Source of the DNA: Paracoccus tegillarcae
GTDB lineage: Bacteria; Pseudomonadota; Alphaproteobacteria; Rhodobacterales; Rhodobacteraceae
Direction: 5' to 3'
Assembly (NCBI RefSeq): GCF_002847305.1
Contig: NZ_CP025408.1
Span: 2,749,001 to 2,813,000 of the forward strand
DNA: 64,000 nucleotides
A program made the position numbers and the translations under genes. Of the stretch, positions 55,810 through 64,000 are shown piece by piece (the stretch's first letter is position 1; the number at the start of each line of letters is the position of its first letter). A model generated the notes under the pieces. That model worked only from the letters and a program-made list of their open reading frames with translations. It was not told the DNA's origin and made no database searches.

Positions 55810-58800
55810 ATGAGTAAATTCAGCGCAATCCTTGTCGGAAACGAGGCCCTGCTGCGTCACGCGACCGAGGTCCTGTTGGAACGCGGTCATAGCGTCGCAG
55901 CGATCATCACCCGCAATCCCGAGCTGCGATCCTGGGCCGAAGGGGCGGGCCTGCGGGTCGAGGATCAGGACGCGGGGGTGCCCGCCGATGGCCCGGTTGC
56001 CGATTGGCTGTTCAGCGTTGCCAACCTGTCGATCCTGAAACCCGGCATGCTGGCCCGAGGCCGCCGGGGCGCAATCAATTTTCATGATGGCCCGTTACCG
56101 GCGATGGCGGGGGTCAATGTCCCGGTCTGGGCGATAGCCGAGGGCAACACCCGCCACGCGATCACCTGGCATCTGATCGCCGAGGGGATTGATACGGGCG
56201 ATATCCTGGCCAGCCGCGAGTTTGACATTGATGCCGAAGAAACCGCACTGACGCTGAACGCGAAGTGCTTTGCCCATGGCGCCGAAAGCTTTGCCGAGAT
56301 CGTGTCGGACATCGAGAAGGACAGCTTGCAGCCTGCGCCTCAAGGCGACGGCGCGCGCAGCTATTACGCCCGCGATCAGCGCCCCGAGGCTGCGGCTATG
56401 CTGGATCTGCGGCAACCGGCGGGTGAATTGCTGACATTGGTCCGGGCGCTGGATCACGGTGATTACTGGAACCCGCTATCGGTGCCGAAGCTGGCGATTG
56501 ATGCGGATCGTGTGGCCTTGATCGCTGCGGCGCAGATGGCCGAGGGCTCGGGCGTGCCCGGCACCGTTCTGTCGCGGGATGGCGACAGCGTGACGGTCGC
56601 GGTCGGGCAGGGTGCGCTGCGCCTGATGCTGAAACCGGGGCAGGGCGAGTTGCCGGATAGATTGCCGGTTCTGGATGATGCCGAACGCGCAGAGTTGCAG
56701 GCGATGTCGGTCCTTGCCGCCAAGTCCGATGGGTTCTGGCGCAAACAACTTGGCCGCACCGAGCTTGGCCGCGCCGATGCTGATCGCGGCACATGGGCCA
56801 GCCTGCCCTTGGGTGGCCAATTGGGACCGGATGCCGCCGCCGCTGCGCTGGCGCTGTTTTCACGGCGGGGATCGGGTGGCGCGATCTCGGTTGCCTTGCG
56901 TCCCGCTGATCACCCTGAAACCAAAGCGATCCTTGCCGATTGGGTGCCGTTGACCGTTACGCCCGCCGGCAAACTGTCTGAATTTTCCGCCGCCTTGTCG
57001 AAGAGCATTGACGATCTCAGCGCGCGCGGCCCGTTTGCCGCTGATCTTCTGCAGCGCGCGCCCGAATTGCACGGTGCCACCGCGCCCGAAATCGGTCTGG
57101 ATCTGGCCGGGCGCGGCGCGATACCCGACACGGCGATGACGCTCAGCCTGACGCCGGAAGGCGCAGTTCTGCACCATGACACAGCGCTGCTCGACAGTGA
57201 CGAGGCACAGCGATTGGCGGATCGTCTGTCGCGCGCCCTCGTGGCCGCCGGCGATACCGATGTGACGGCCATCGGCGCGCTGGACCCGGCAAGCCGGGAT
57301 GAATTGCTGACTCGGCGCAATGACACCGCCGCCGCTTTTGACGAGGCCTGTATTCACACGCTGATCGCCCGAACGGCCGGTCAGGATGGTGCTGCGACGG
57401 CGCTGGTTTTTGAGGATCGCAGTCTGTCGCGCGCGGAACTTGAGGCGGCCAGCAACGCATTGGCGCATCAATTGTTGGCCCAGGGTGTCAGCCCTGACCA
57501 GCCGGTCGGCCTGTTTGCCAGGCGCGGGCCAGAACTGATCATCGGCGCATTGGCCATCTTGAAGGCCGGCGGTGCCTATCTGCCGCTGGACCCGGACTAT
57601 CCTCAGGACCGGCTGACGCATTACCTTGCAGATAGCGGCGCCGGAATCGTTCTGGTGCAGTCGGGCCTTGCCGGGCTGCCGGCCGGCCACGGCGCGCAGT
57701 TGATCCAGATTTCGGCGACCCCGCCCGCGCAAGACCCCGGTGCGCCAGAGGTGGCGGTCGGGCCGGAACATCTGGCCTATCTGATCTATACTTCTGGTTC
57801 GACCGGCAAACCCAAAGGGGTGATGGTCGAACATCGCAACGTCGCGAATTTCTTTGCCGGCATGGATGCGGTGATCCCGCATCAGCCCGGTGACACCTGG
57901 CTGGCCGTGACCAGCCTGTCCTTTGATATTTCGGTGCTGGAGATCTTCTGGTCGCTGGCGCGCGGGTTGAAACTGGTGATCGCGGGCGAGGATTCGCGGT
58001 TGGCGGTCTCGGGCAATCCAGCGCCCAAAAGCCGGGCCGCCATGGATTTCAGCCTGTTCTACTGGGGCAATGACGATGGCGTTGGCCCCAAGAAATACGA
58101 ATTGCTGCTGGACGGCGCGCGCTTTGCCGATGATGCGGGTTTCGCCGCATTATGGACGCCAGAGCGGCATTTCCACGCCTTTGGCGGCCCCTATCCCAAC
58201 CCTTCGGTGACCGGTGCAGCGGCGGCTGCGGTGACCAAGCGCCTTGGTATCCGCGCCGGCAGTTGCGTCGTGCCATTGCATCATCCCGCGCGCATCGCCG
58301 AAGAATGGGCCGTGATCGATAATATCACCGGCGGTCGCGCGGCGATTGCGGTTGCCTCCGGCTGGCAGCCGGATGATTTCGTTCTGCGCCCTGAAAACAC
58401 GCCGCCCAAGAACAAACAGGCGATGATCGACGCGGTTGATGTGCTGCGCCGGTTGTGGCGCGGCGAAGAGGTTGAGTTCGCCAAGGCCGACGGCACCATG
58501 CACGCGGTGCGCACGCAGCCCCGGCCGGTCTCACCGGAATTGCCGATCTGGGTGACGGTGGCCGGCAACCCCGAAACGTGGCGCGATGCCGGACGACTTG
58601 GCGCGAATGTGCTGACGCACCTGCTGGGCCAGTCGGTCGACGTGGTCGAGGAACGGATCAAGGATTACCACGCCGCATTGCGCGAAGCCGGTCATGATCC
58701 AGCTGACTTCAAGGTCACGCTGATGCTGCACAGCTATCTGGCCCAGGATCGTGACACCGCGCGAGAGGTCGCACGCGGCCCGATGAAGGATTACCTGCGC

Positions 58801-60408
58801 GCCGCCGCTGCGCTGGTCAAGCAATATGCCTGGGACTTTCCGGCCTTCAAACGGCCCGAAGGCATGACAAATCCGATGGCGATAGACCTTGGCAGCCTGT
58901 CCGAAGAGGAAATGGACGGCATCCTGGAATTCGCCTTCATACGCTATTTCGAGGATTCCGGTCTGTTCGGCACCGTGGATGAAGCCGTGGCCCGCGTCGA
59001 ATATCTGCAAAAGATCGGCGTAGGCGAGATTGCCTGCCTGATCGACTATGGAATCGCGCCGGATGTGGTCAAGGCATCCTTCCCACTCTTGGGACAGGTA
59101 GCGGCTGCGTTTGCTGGTGCGGATGATGACGTTGCGCCGGGCGATTATTCGATTGCCGCTCAGATCAGACGCCACACGGTCACGCATCTGCAATGTACGC
59201 CCAGCATGGCGCGTGTTCTGGTCACCGATCCGGCTGTGGCCGATGAGATGGCCGGCCTGCGTTGCATGATGATCGGCGGTGAGGCATTGCCGCCATCCCT
59301 GGTGCGCGATCTGCGCGCTGTGACCAAAGCCCAGATCCTCAATATGTATGGACCGACCGAGACGACAATCTGGTCCTCGGTTGCGCGATTGGCGCCCGAT
59401 CAGGACACGACACCGCTTGGCCCGCCCATCGCGAATACCCAGCTTTACGTCTTGGACGATGCCGGTGAACCGCTTGGCGACGGCGAAGAGGGCGAATTGT
59501 GGATCGGCGGGCATGGCGTGACGCGCGGTTATTGGAACCGCGCTGATCTGACCGATGCCGCCTTCCGTCCTGATCCCTTCGTGCAAGCGGACCGTGCCGC
59601 ACCCTGGGGCGCGCGCATGTATCGCACCGGCGATCTGGTGCGCTGGCGCAGCGACGGGCAGATGGATTTTCTTGGCCGTGCGGATGGCCAGATCAAACTG
59701 CGCGGCTTTCGCATCGAGTTGGGTGAGATCGAGGCACGTCTGGCCGAGCAACCGGGCGTCCGCGAGGCCGTGGTGATCTTGCGGTCCGATGCCTCAGGGC
59801 AGGGTCGTTTGCTGGGATATGTGACGGGTGAGCCCGCGCTGGATGAGGCGCATCTGCGTGCCGGTCTGCAAGATGTGCTGCCGCAGCACATGCTGCCGGC
59901 GCGGATCACCCGGCTGGATGCGATGCCGCAGACACCCAATCGCAAGATCGATCGCAAGGCACTGCCCGATCCGGCCGCGCCAGCTGCGCAGACAGCCGCC
60001 AAAGCGGCTGCCCCGCAGCAGGCGTCGGCACCTCAGGCGCAGACCGGCGAAGATCCGAGCCAGCTGGTCCACGAGGTCTGGGCGGAAACGCTTGGTCTTT
60101 CGACAATTGCGGCAAAAGACAATTTCTTTGCCATTGGCGGGCATTCGTTGCTGGCGATCCAGTTGCACCGCGTGTTGCGGGATCGGTTGGCTGTTTCCGG
60201 GCTGGGCGTGACAGATGTGTTCCGCTTTCCCGTGTTCGGTGATTATCAACGGCATGTCGCCGGTTTGACCGGCTCTGCTCAGCCGCAGAAACCGGCAGCA
60301 CCGGCTGCCCCACAGCCCCGGGCAGAAAGCACTGCGCCGCAAGCGGGCGCGGATGATCCAATGGCGCGACGGCGGGCGATGCGCGCGCAATTGCGCCAGC
60401 GCGAGTGA
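55810..60408 (+). CDS. NRPS: formyltransferase - truncated C - A with inserted luciferase-like monooxygenase - T
   Basis: 1532 aa from ATG 55810. Residues 1-300 resemble methionyl-tRNA formyltransferase (INFHDGPLP with Asn90/His92; GIDTGD). Residues about 305-500 look like the C-terminal half of a condensation domain without HHxxxDG. The adenylation domain starts near 508 (YTSGSTGKPKG at 660-670; FDISVLEIFW). It is broken after motif A4 by a flavin-dependent LLM domain (about 743-1095; MupA/Atu3671 type) and resumes near 1120 (LQCTP, MIGGEALP, MYGPTETTIW, YRTGDLVRW, NRKIDRK). T domain: Ser1446 in GGHSLLA. Specificity residues read D-I-L-Q-M-G-M-I-W-K, close to the glycine code. No active C and no TE. 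The tail is Pro/Ala-rich. Overlaps the PPTase start. Confidence 0.92.
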   Translation: MSKFSAILVGNEALLRHATEVLLERGHSVAAIITRNPELRSWAEGAGLRVEDQDAGVPADGPVADWLFSVANLSILKPGMLARGRRGAINFHDGPLPAMAGVNVPVWAIAEGNTRHAITWHLIAEGIDTGDILASREFDIDAEETALTLNAKCFAHGAESFAEIVSDIEKDSLQPAPQGDGARSYYARDQRPEAAAMLDLRQPAGELLTLVRALDHGDYWNPLSVPKLAIDADRVALIAAAQMAEGSGVPGTVLSRDGDSVTVAVGQGALRLMLKPGQGELPDRLPVLDDAERAELQAMSVLAAKSDGFWRKQLGRTELGRADADRGTWASLPLGGQLGPDAAAAALALFSRRGSGGAISVALRPADHPETKAILADWVPLTVTPAGKLSEFSAALSKSIDDLSARGPFAADLLQRAPELHGATAPEIGLDLAGRGAIPDTAMTLSLTPEGAVLHHDTALLDSDEAQRLADRLSRALVAAGDTDVTAIGALDPASRDELLTRRNDTAAAFDEACIHTLIARTAGQDGAATALVFEDRSLSRAELEAASNALAHQLLAQGVSPDQPVGLFARRGPELIIGALAILKAGGAYLPLDPDYPQDRLTHYLADSGAGIVLVQSGLAGLPAGHGAQLIQISATPPAQDPGAPEVAVGPEHLAYLIYTSGSTGKPKGVMVEHRNVANFFAGMDAVIPHQPGDTWLAVTSLSFDISVLEIFWSLARGLKLVIAGEDSRLAVSGNPAPKSRAAMDFSLFYWGNDDGVGPKKYELLLDGARFADDAGFAALWTPERHFHAFGGPYPNPSVTGAAAAAVTKRLGIRAGSCVVPLHHPARIAEEWAVIDNITGGRAAIAVASGWQPDDFVLRPENTPPKNKQAMIDAVDVLRRLWRGEEVEFAKADGTMHAVRTQPRPVSPELPIWVTVAGNPETWRDAGRLGANVLTHLLGQSVDVVEERIKDYHAALREAGHDPADFKVTLMLHSYLAQDRDTAREVARGPMKDYLRAAAALVKQYAWDFPAFKRPEGMTNPMAIDLGSLSEEEMDGILEFAFIRYFEDSGLFGTVDEAVARVEYLQKIGVGEIACLIDYGIAPDVVKASFPLLGQVAAAFAGADDDVAPGDYSIAAQIRRHTVTHLQCTPSMARVLVTDPAVADEMAGLRCMMIGGEALPPSLVRDLRAVTKAQILNMYGPTETTIWSSVARLAPDQDTTPLGPPIANTQLYVLDDAGEPLGDGEEGELWIGGHGVTRGYWNRADLTDAAFRPDPFVQADRAAPWGARMYRTGDLVRWRSDGQMDFLGRADGQIKLRGFRIELGEIEARLAEQPGVREAVVILRSDASGQGRLLGYVTGEPALDEAHLRAGLQDVLPQHMLPARITRLDAMPQTPNRKIDRKALPDPAAPAAQTAAKAAAPQQASAPQAQTGEDPSQLVHEVWAETLGLSTIAAKDNFFAIGGHSLLAIQLHRVLRDRLAVSGLGVTDVFRFPVFGDYQRHVAGLTGSAQPQKPAAPAAPQPRAESTAPQAGADDPMARRRAMRAQLRQRE

Positions 60409-61049
60409 ACACCGCCGACCAGCTAGCAGATGCGGCGCGGTCGATGCTGGGTCCCGGTATCAGTTGCGCCGTGGTGCCGCTGGGGCAGGGCAATTTGCTT
60501 CCCGCCGAGGCCAAGTCCATGCGCAATGCTGTCACGGCGCGCCGGGATGAATTTGCCTCGGGTCGTCTTGCTTTGAGGTTGGCCATTGCAAGGGCGGGCT
60601 ACGATCTGCCTGCCGATCTGCCGATTCTGTCGCGCGCTGATCGACAGCCGGATTTGCCGACCGGTTTGGTCGTGAGTTTGGCCCATGCCGGCGGTCTGGC
60701 CATCGCGCTGGCGAGCTGTCAGCCGGGCATCGGCCTGGGTGTCGATATCGAGCCGGTTCATGCGATGCGCCCCGAAGGATTGGAAGATAGCGTTCAACCC
60801 TTTCGGTTTCGCGACAGCCATCCCGATCCGCTGGCTGTGTTTTGCGCCAAGGAGACGCTGTTCAAGCGCCAGTTCCCAGTGACGGGCCGGATGTTGGACT
60901 TCTGTGAGGTGAGCCTGGCGATGGATGCGGCGCGCTTTGCCGCCTGCATCCCTGACCTTGGCCTGATGCGTGGAAAATGGGCGCGAATCAGTGGTTTTTA
61001 CCTGTCTGTAAGCGCCGGAAATACCTGCAAGAATCGGCACCCCTCCTGA
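60405..61049 (+). CDS. 4'-phosphopantetheinyl transferase, Sfp/EntD superfamily
   Basis: 214 aa with a GTG start that overlaps the NRPS stop in GTGA. Motifs: 'RRDEFASGRLALRLA' (EntD-like first motif), 'LVVSLAHAGGLAIALAS', 'GLGVDIEPVHAM' (Mg-binding Asp and Glu) and 'FCAKETLFKRQFP' (catalytic WxxKEAxxK-type). It activates carrier domains by adding phosphopantetheine, so the PKS ACP and NRPS T domains are the obvious targets; it could also serve the adenylation-reductase at 12197-14983. Tight coupling to the NRPS supports a dedicated enzyme. Confidence 0.92.
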   Translation: MNTADQLADAARSMLGPGISCAVVPLGQGNLLPAEAKSMRNAVTARRDEFASGRLALRLAIARAGYDLPADLPILSRADRQPDLPTGLVVSLAHAGGLAIALASCQPGIGLGVDIEPVHAMRPEGLEDSVQPFRFRDSHPDPLAVFCAKETLFKRQFPVTGRMLDFCEVSLAMDAARFAACIPDLGLMRGKWARISGFYLSVSAGNTCKNRHPS

Positions 61050-61242
61050 CCGATTCGATTATCTTGCAACCAAAGCGTTAGCGATCTTGAAAAATATCGC
61101 TCATGTGGGGTAGTTCGCGCGCACAAAAGGTTGTATACCACAAGTGAACTGCTTCGTACTGGGGGCGTTTTGGTGGTCAAGCTATCCTTTTTTGCAATTT
61201 AAGGCGGCTTTTTGCCAAGCGTTAACCATTCGTTAAGCGATT

Positions 61243-61530
61243 TTGAGGAAACTGCTTCTTAGGCGATTCTTTTCTGTGGAGTGCACGCGCAAGCTGCGGC
61301 AGTCTAGATGTTATGAGAGGGGTAGAAGACTGATACCTTTATTGGGCATAGGTGCGGCATGCGGTGCCGCTGCAGCTTTCGCAGCCGTCCATTTTTTCGG
61401 AGCGGGGCTTCTGGCTGCCTTCTTGATCTATTCGTTTGGCGGCGCCTTTTTCACGATCCTTGCAGCTTGGCTGCAGGTTCGGTGCATCGAACGCAACGAA
61501 GACAAAAACGAAATTATTGCGGCCCGGTGA
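61243..61530 (+). CDS. Small membrane protein, unknown
   Basis: Up to 95 aa from a TTG at 61243; the true start may be later. Residues about 31-78 contain two hydrophobic helices rich in Ala, Gly and Phe ('IGAACGAAAAFAAVHFFGAG', then 'LLAAFLIYSFGGAFFTILAAW'), and the tail is charged. Codon use in the first 30 codons looks poor, with no convincing ribosome site. Similar tiny membrane proteins occur in exopolysaccharide loci. The preceding 61050-61242 stretch is AT-rich without a recognisable element apart from poly-T runs. Confidence 0.45.
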   Translation: MRKLLLRRFFSVECTRKLRQSRCYERGRRLIPLLGIGAACGAAAAFAAVHFFGAGLLAAFLIYSFGGAFFTILAAWLQVRCIERNEDKNEIIAAR

Positions 61531-61589
61531 ACTTTTCAGTTAACTAGGCCGCAATGTATTTCTGTGAACGCCGAGATTATTCGGTGATC

Positions 61590-62273
61590 TTAATAGCCGG
61601 TGCAGCGCAGGACTACGCCAAAGGTTTTTCTCAGGATCATCGTGTCATTGCGCAGTGACAGCGTACGGGCATATTCGGCATCGAATGTCGCGCGCTCGGC
61701 AAAGGTGCTGTCATTGCGATCGGTGATTTGCCACAATCCGGTCACGCCAGGACGCATGTGGTAATAATCAGCGCCCGGGTAATGGACGGCCTGTTCCACC
61801 ATCATCGGTCGAGGGCCGATGATGCTCATGTCACCGCGCAGCACATTCCAAAGCTGCGGCAGCTCATCGAGCGACGACTTGCGTATAAAGCGACCGATAC
61901 GGGTGATCCGGGGATCCTGCTTCAGCTTCTGGGTACTGTCCCATTCCTGCCGAGCCGCCGGATCCGAGGCCAGGTAGGCCTCCAGTTGCTGATCAGCATT
62001 GGCGACCATACTGCGGAACTTCCACATGCGGAAATGCCGGCCACTCTTGCCGAGGCGCGTTTGCGTATAAAAAGGCGAGCCGCCATCATACACAATCAAG
62101 ACCAACACGCCGATGACGATTGGAAGGAGGAGCGGAAGGGCCAACAACACCAACATGATGTCGAGGGGCCGTTTAAAGAAGCGACTGTAGGGTCCGGAAA
62201 CCGGGCCGCACGCCGCTGCTGGTACCGCTTCGGAAGAGCCCGATGCTACCAGGATGTCAGGATAGTACTTCAT
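61590..62273 (-). CDS. Polyprenyl-phosphate sugar-1-phosphate transferase (ExoY/WcaJ type)
   Basis: 227 aa. One N-terminal hydrophobic helix (residues about 38-63) after 'FFKRPLDIML', then the catalytic bacterial sugar transferase domain: 'PFYTQTRLGKSGRHFRMWKFRSM', 'GRFIRKSSLDELPQLWNVLRGDMSIIGPRP' and 'RPGVTGLWQI' (short elements: KFRSM, DELPQ, GPRP). It links the first sugar phosphate to undecaprenyl phosphate and so starts repeat-unit assembly. No long N-terminal membrane domain, as in ExoY. It is the priming enzyme for the glycan made by this locus. Confidence 0.92.
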   Translation of the reverse strand: MKYYPDILVASGSSEAVPAAACGPVSGPYSRFFKRPLDIMLVLLALPLLLPIVIGVLVLIVYDGGSPFYTQTRLGKSGRHFRMWKFRSMVANADQQLEAYLASDPAARQEWDSTQKLKQDPRITRIGRFIRKSSLDELPQLWNVLRGDMSIIGPRPMMVEQAVHYPGADYYHMRPGVTGLWQITDRNDSTFAERATFDAEYARTLSLRNDTMILRKTFGVVLRCTGY

Positions 62274-62598
62274 TCGATAAAAACACTCAGGGGGGGTTAC
62301 AACACTTAACGACTATACACCGACCGTTAAAAGAAAAAACAAATTTTATCCTTTTCGACGCAGTTTGCCGTGTGGCGCGCCCAAAACCTGACTAAAACAT
62401 CAGGTTGACCTTAGCTGATTTCAGTTCGGCCAATTGTCACGCAGCGTCAGACTGATCGGTTCAAATAAAACTTTCTCGTTTGGCTTTAATTAAAATAGGG
62501 CTAAGCAACCAAGAGTTGTGAAAGTCGTATCTGCCAAGGATTGCCGATTCTCGTTTGGATTTGCGGTCGATGCCTGCCGAGGCAAGCGTATGACCTGA
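62274..62598. other. Intergenic region, AT-rich, with one inverted repeat
   Basis: 325 bases without a convincing gene. It must hold the promoter of the sugar transferase gene and the end of the glycosyltransferase gene. AACCTGA (62385-62391) and TCAGGTT (62400-62406) form a 7-base inverted repeat. Poly-A/T stretches near 62330-62352 and 62466-62500 contrast with the GC-rich neighbours. No RNA gene recognised. Confidence 0.6.
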
Positions 62599-63426
62599 TC
62601 AACGACCGCGTGACCATTCGGTTCCACCGCGCTTCGTCCGCACAGCAAGAGAGACCGTCGCGTAGACGGCAAAGCCCAAGGGATCGCGGAACGCCAATCC
62701 GACCACTTCGCGGACTGAGGGACGAACGTGGCCCTGCCTTTCCAGCAACTCGGGATAGAGTTCGGCGATTTGCTGTCCACCGCGGTCCTGGCGTCGGCGT
62801 ACACGAACTAGGCGTGAAAAGCCCTCGGTCAGGGGCCAGAGATAGGATGATGCGACCCGCAGGCGCTCATCCTCGTGAAATTGCAGCCGGGCATAGGAAT
62901 CATCGGCGATGATCTGCGGGAAACGACCCCAACGCGCGCGACCAGCGGGGTTCACGGCAAGCAATCCCGCAGCGGTGACATTGTTCGTCATGAACGGCAA
63001 CCGGGACCAAAAACGTCCGTAGGCCCTCGAAATCCAGCTGCTGGCAGGAGCAACGATCAATTTGCCACCGGCAAGGCGGGGCATGTCGACGGCAAGTGCC
63101 GCGACCAGGGCGCCAATCATATTGGCATCCACGATGATATCGGCATCCATGTACATACGCGTCGGATAAACCGCTGCGTCGTCGGCGCGATTTATTGCAG
63201 CTGCCTTGCCGCCTTCTGGCCAGTCAACAATATCCAGCGCCCAGCCACGAGCCGCGAAACTCTCTGTCAAAGTGGCGGCGCGAGCCACGGTATCATCCGT
63301 GCAGCCATTGGCCGAGACAATCACCTGCGCCGGGCCTTGATAGTCTTGTGCCAATAGTGCTTTCAGGCAGCCTATAATATAATCAGACTCATTGTTTGCG
63401 GCGATAATAATGCTAATGCCCGTCAT
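62599..63426 (-). CDS. Family 2 glycosyltransferase
   Basis: 275 aa GT-A enzyme. 'SIIIAANNESDYIIGCLKAL' at the start, 'VIVSANGCTDDT', 'WPEGGKAAAINRADDAA' and the DxD-like 'MYMDADIIVDANM' (about residues 92-104). A hydrophobic segment in the C-terminal third is weak. It adds a sugar to the lipid-linked chain in the cytoplasm. 10 bases separate its start from the stop of the next gene upstream, so both belong to one transcript. Confidence 0.87.
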   Translation of the reverse strand: MTGISIIIAANNESDYIIGCLKALLAQDYQGPAQVIVSANGCTDDTVARAATLTESFAARGWALDIVDWPEGGKAAAINRADDAAVYPTRMYMDADIIVDANMIGALVAALAVDMPRLAGGKLIVAPASSWISRAYGRFWSRLPFMTNNVTAAGLLAVNPAGRARWGRFPQIIADDSYARLQFHEDERLRVASSYLWPLTEGFSRLVRVRRRQDRGGQQIAELYPELLERQGHVRPSVREVVGLAFRDPLGFAVYATVSLAVRTKRGGTEWSRGR

Positions 63427-63436
63427 ATAAAGACCG

Positions 63437-64000
63437 TTATTTATATTCGATTAGGCGACGTTTTCGCCCGATTAGCTGACGCAGATAAAATTCGATTATG
63501 CCCTGTGCCTCGGGAAATTTGGCCAAGGTGAGAAACAGGCTGCGCGACCAGCCAAGCCGTCCGGCGAGACGGGCAATCTGAAACGGATAAACCAGCAGTA
63601 TCAGCAGCGCCCATGCCCCTTGAAATATTGCCGCAACGAGAAAAATAAGCGGGATGACTGCACCCCACAGGATGGCGCGGCGCACCTCGTGTTGCCAGAA
63701 CGCTTCGGTTTTTGAACCGTGTAGCCAGTTTCCTTCGGCAAAGGCATGACCGGCGCGGCGAGCGCGACGCCACCATTGGCCAAATCGGTGAATATCGGCA
63801 TCATGCAGCGTCATCGGTGCATCCAGTCGTGCGATACGCCAGCCAGCACGCGCCAGCCGCAGGCACATCTCTGGCTCTTCACCGGCAATCATATCGTCGC
63901 GAAAGCCGCCGATCGCCGCAAGCGCGTCCAGTCTGGCCATCATGTCGCCACCGACCGCCTCAGCGGGTCCTATCGGCGTATCCCATTCCGCGTCGCAAAG
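63437..64000 (-). CDS. Family 2 glycosyltransferase, partial (N-terminus beyond the right edge)
   Basis: The frame is open to the window edge: 19 codons precede the in-frame ATG at 63943, reading 'DTPIGPAEAVGGD', which belongs to the GT-A domain, so the ATG is internal. Then come 'GGFRDDMIAGEEPEMCLRLARAGW' (acceptor-site ED-like motif: GEEPE) and two hydrophobic segments (about residues 130-165 of the visible part). The C-terminus is basic. It should add a sugar to the growing chain; specificity unknown. Confidence 0.88.
   Translation of the reverse strand, partial: LCDAEWDTPIGPAEAVGGDMMARLDALAAIGGFRDDMIAGEEPEMCLRLARAGWRIARLDAPMTLHDADIHRFGQWWRRARRAGHAFAEGNWLHGSKTEAFWQHEVRRAILWGAVIPLIFLVAAIFQGAWALLILLVYPFQIARLAGRLGWSRSLFLTLAKFPEAQGIIEFYLRQLIGRKRRLIEYK

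Noticed and set aside
46038..64000. Prophage or integrative element around the PKS/NRPS genes (tRNA-Pro at 45847 as attachment site)
   Set aside because: No integrase, phage genes or direct repeat of the tRNA 3' end could be seen inside the window; the far boundary is beyond the right edge, so this stays unproven.

Overview
The window looks like chromosome of a high-GC alphaproteobacterium of the Rhodobacterales, most likely Paracoccus or a close relative. The pointers are the high-GC codon usage, an alphaproteobacterial SOS box (GTTC-N7-GTTC) upstream of lexA, the Rhodobacterales-style blocks trpG-trpD-trpC-moaC-moeA with lexA and ppiD-trpE, and a Hint-domain protein of the kind common in this order. 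The genus is inferred from gene content and memory, not from a search.

Region 1 (1-12.2 kb) is an accessory catabolic island. A long minus-strand operon encodes a MalEFGK-type ABC importer (binding protein, two permeases, ATPase), an NTF2/SnoaL-like protein, a histidinol-dehydrogenase-family dehydrogenase resembling HpsN, an SDR, a LacI-type regulator and a two-domain NTF2/SnoaL-like protein that runs off the left edge. Two more two-domain NTF2-like genes and a second SDR lie next to it. An almost identical LacI-type palindrome lies in both intergenic regions (8879-8894 and 11254-11269), which suggests one regulon. The substrate cannot be read from the sequence.

Region 2 (12.2-16.7 kb) carries a one-module adenylation-carrier-reductase enzyme, then a scar: an IS3-type orfA remnant, a truncated lolD copy, four helically phased GTACAC repeats and a gamma-glutamylcyclotransferase gene broken by one amber codon.

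Region 3 (16.7-45.9 kb) is mostly housekeeping: parE, a GST, a D,D-carboxypeptidase with a SPOR domain, clpS, an RsmC-like methyltransferase, an SDR without its catalytic lysine, hemF, an Lrp/LysE pair, hemE-eamA, hemC, lexA, moeA, moaC, trpC, ung, trpD, trpG, an aminotransferase, a ppiD-like chaperone, trpE, a Hint protein, gpt, fabI, pdxH, a double cold-shock-domain protein, a DUF192 protein and tRNA-Pro(TGG).

Region 4 (46.0-64.0 kb) is a surface-polysaccharide locus with an embedded natural-product cassette. A WecG/TagA/CpsF glycosyltransferase and a Wzy-like membrane protein come first. Then, on the plus strand, come a type I polyketide synthase (KS-AT-KR-DH-ACP-TE), a family 2 glycosyltransferase, an unusual NRPS (formyltransferase - truncated C - A interrupted by a luciferase-like monooxygenase - T) and a phosphopantetheinyl transferase. 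A priming sugar-phosphate transferase and two family 2 glycosyltransferases follow on the minus strand. The A-domain specificity residues read close to the glycine code. This cassette, a possible source of a polyketide and/or modified-glycine group on a secreted glycan or glycolipid, is the most interesting item in the window.
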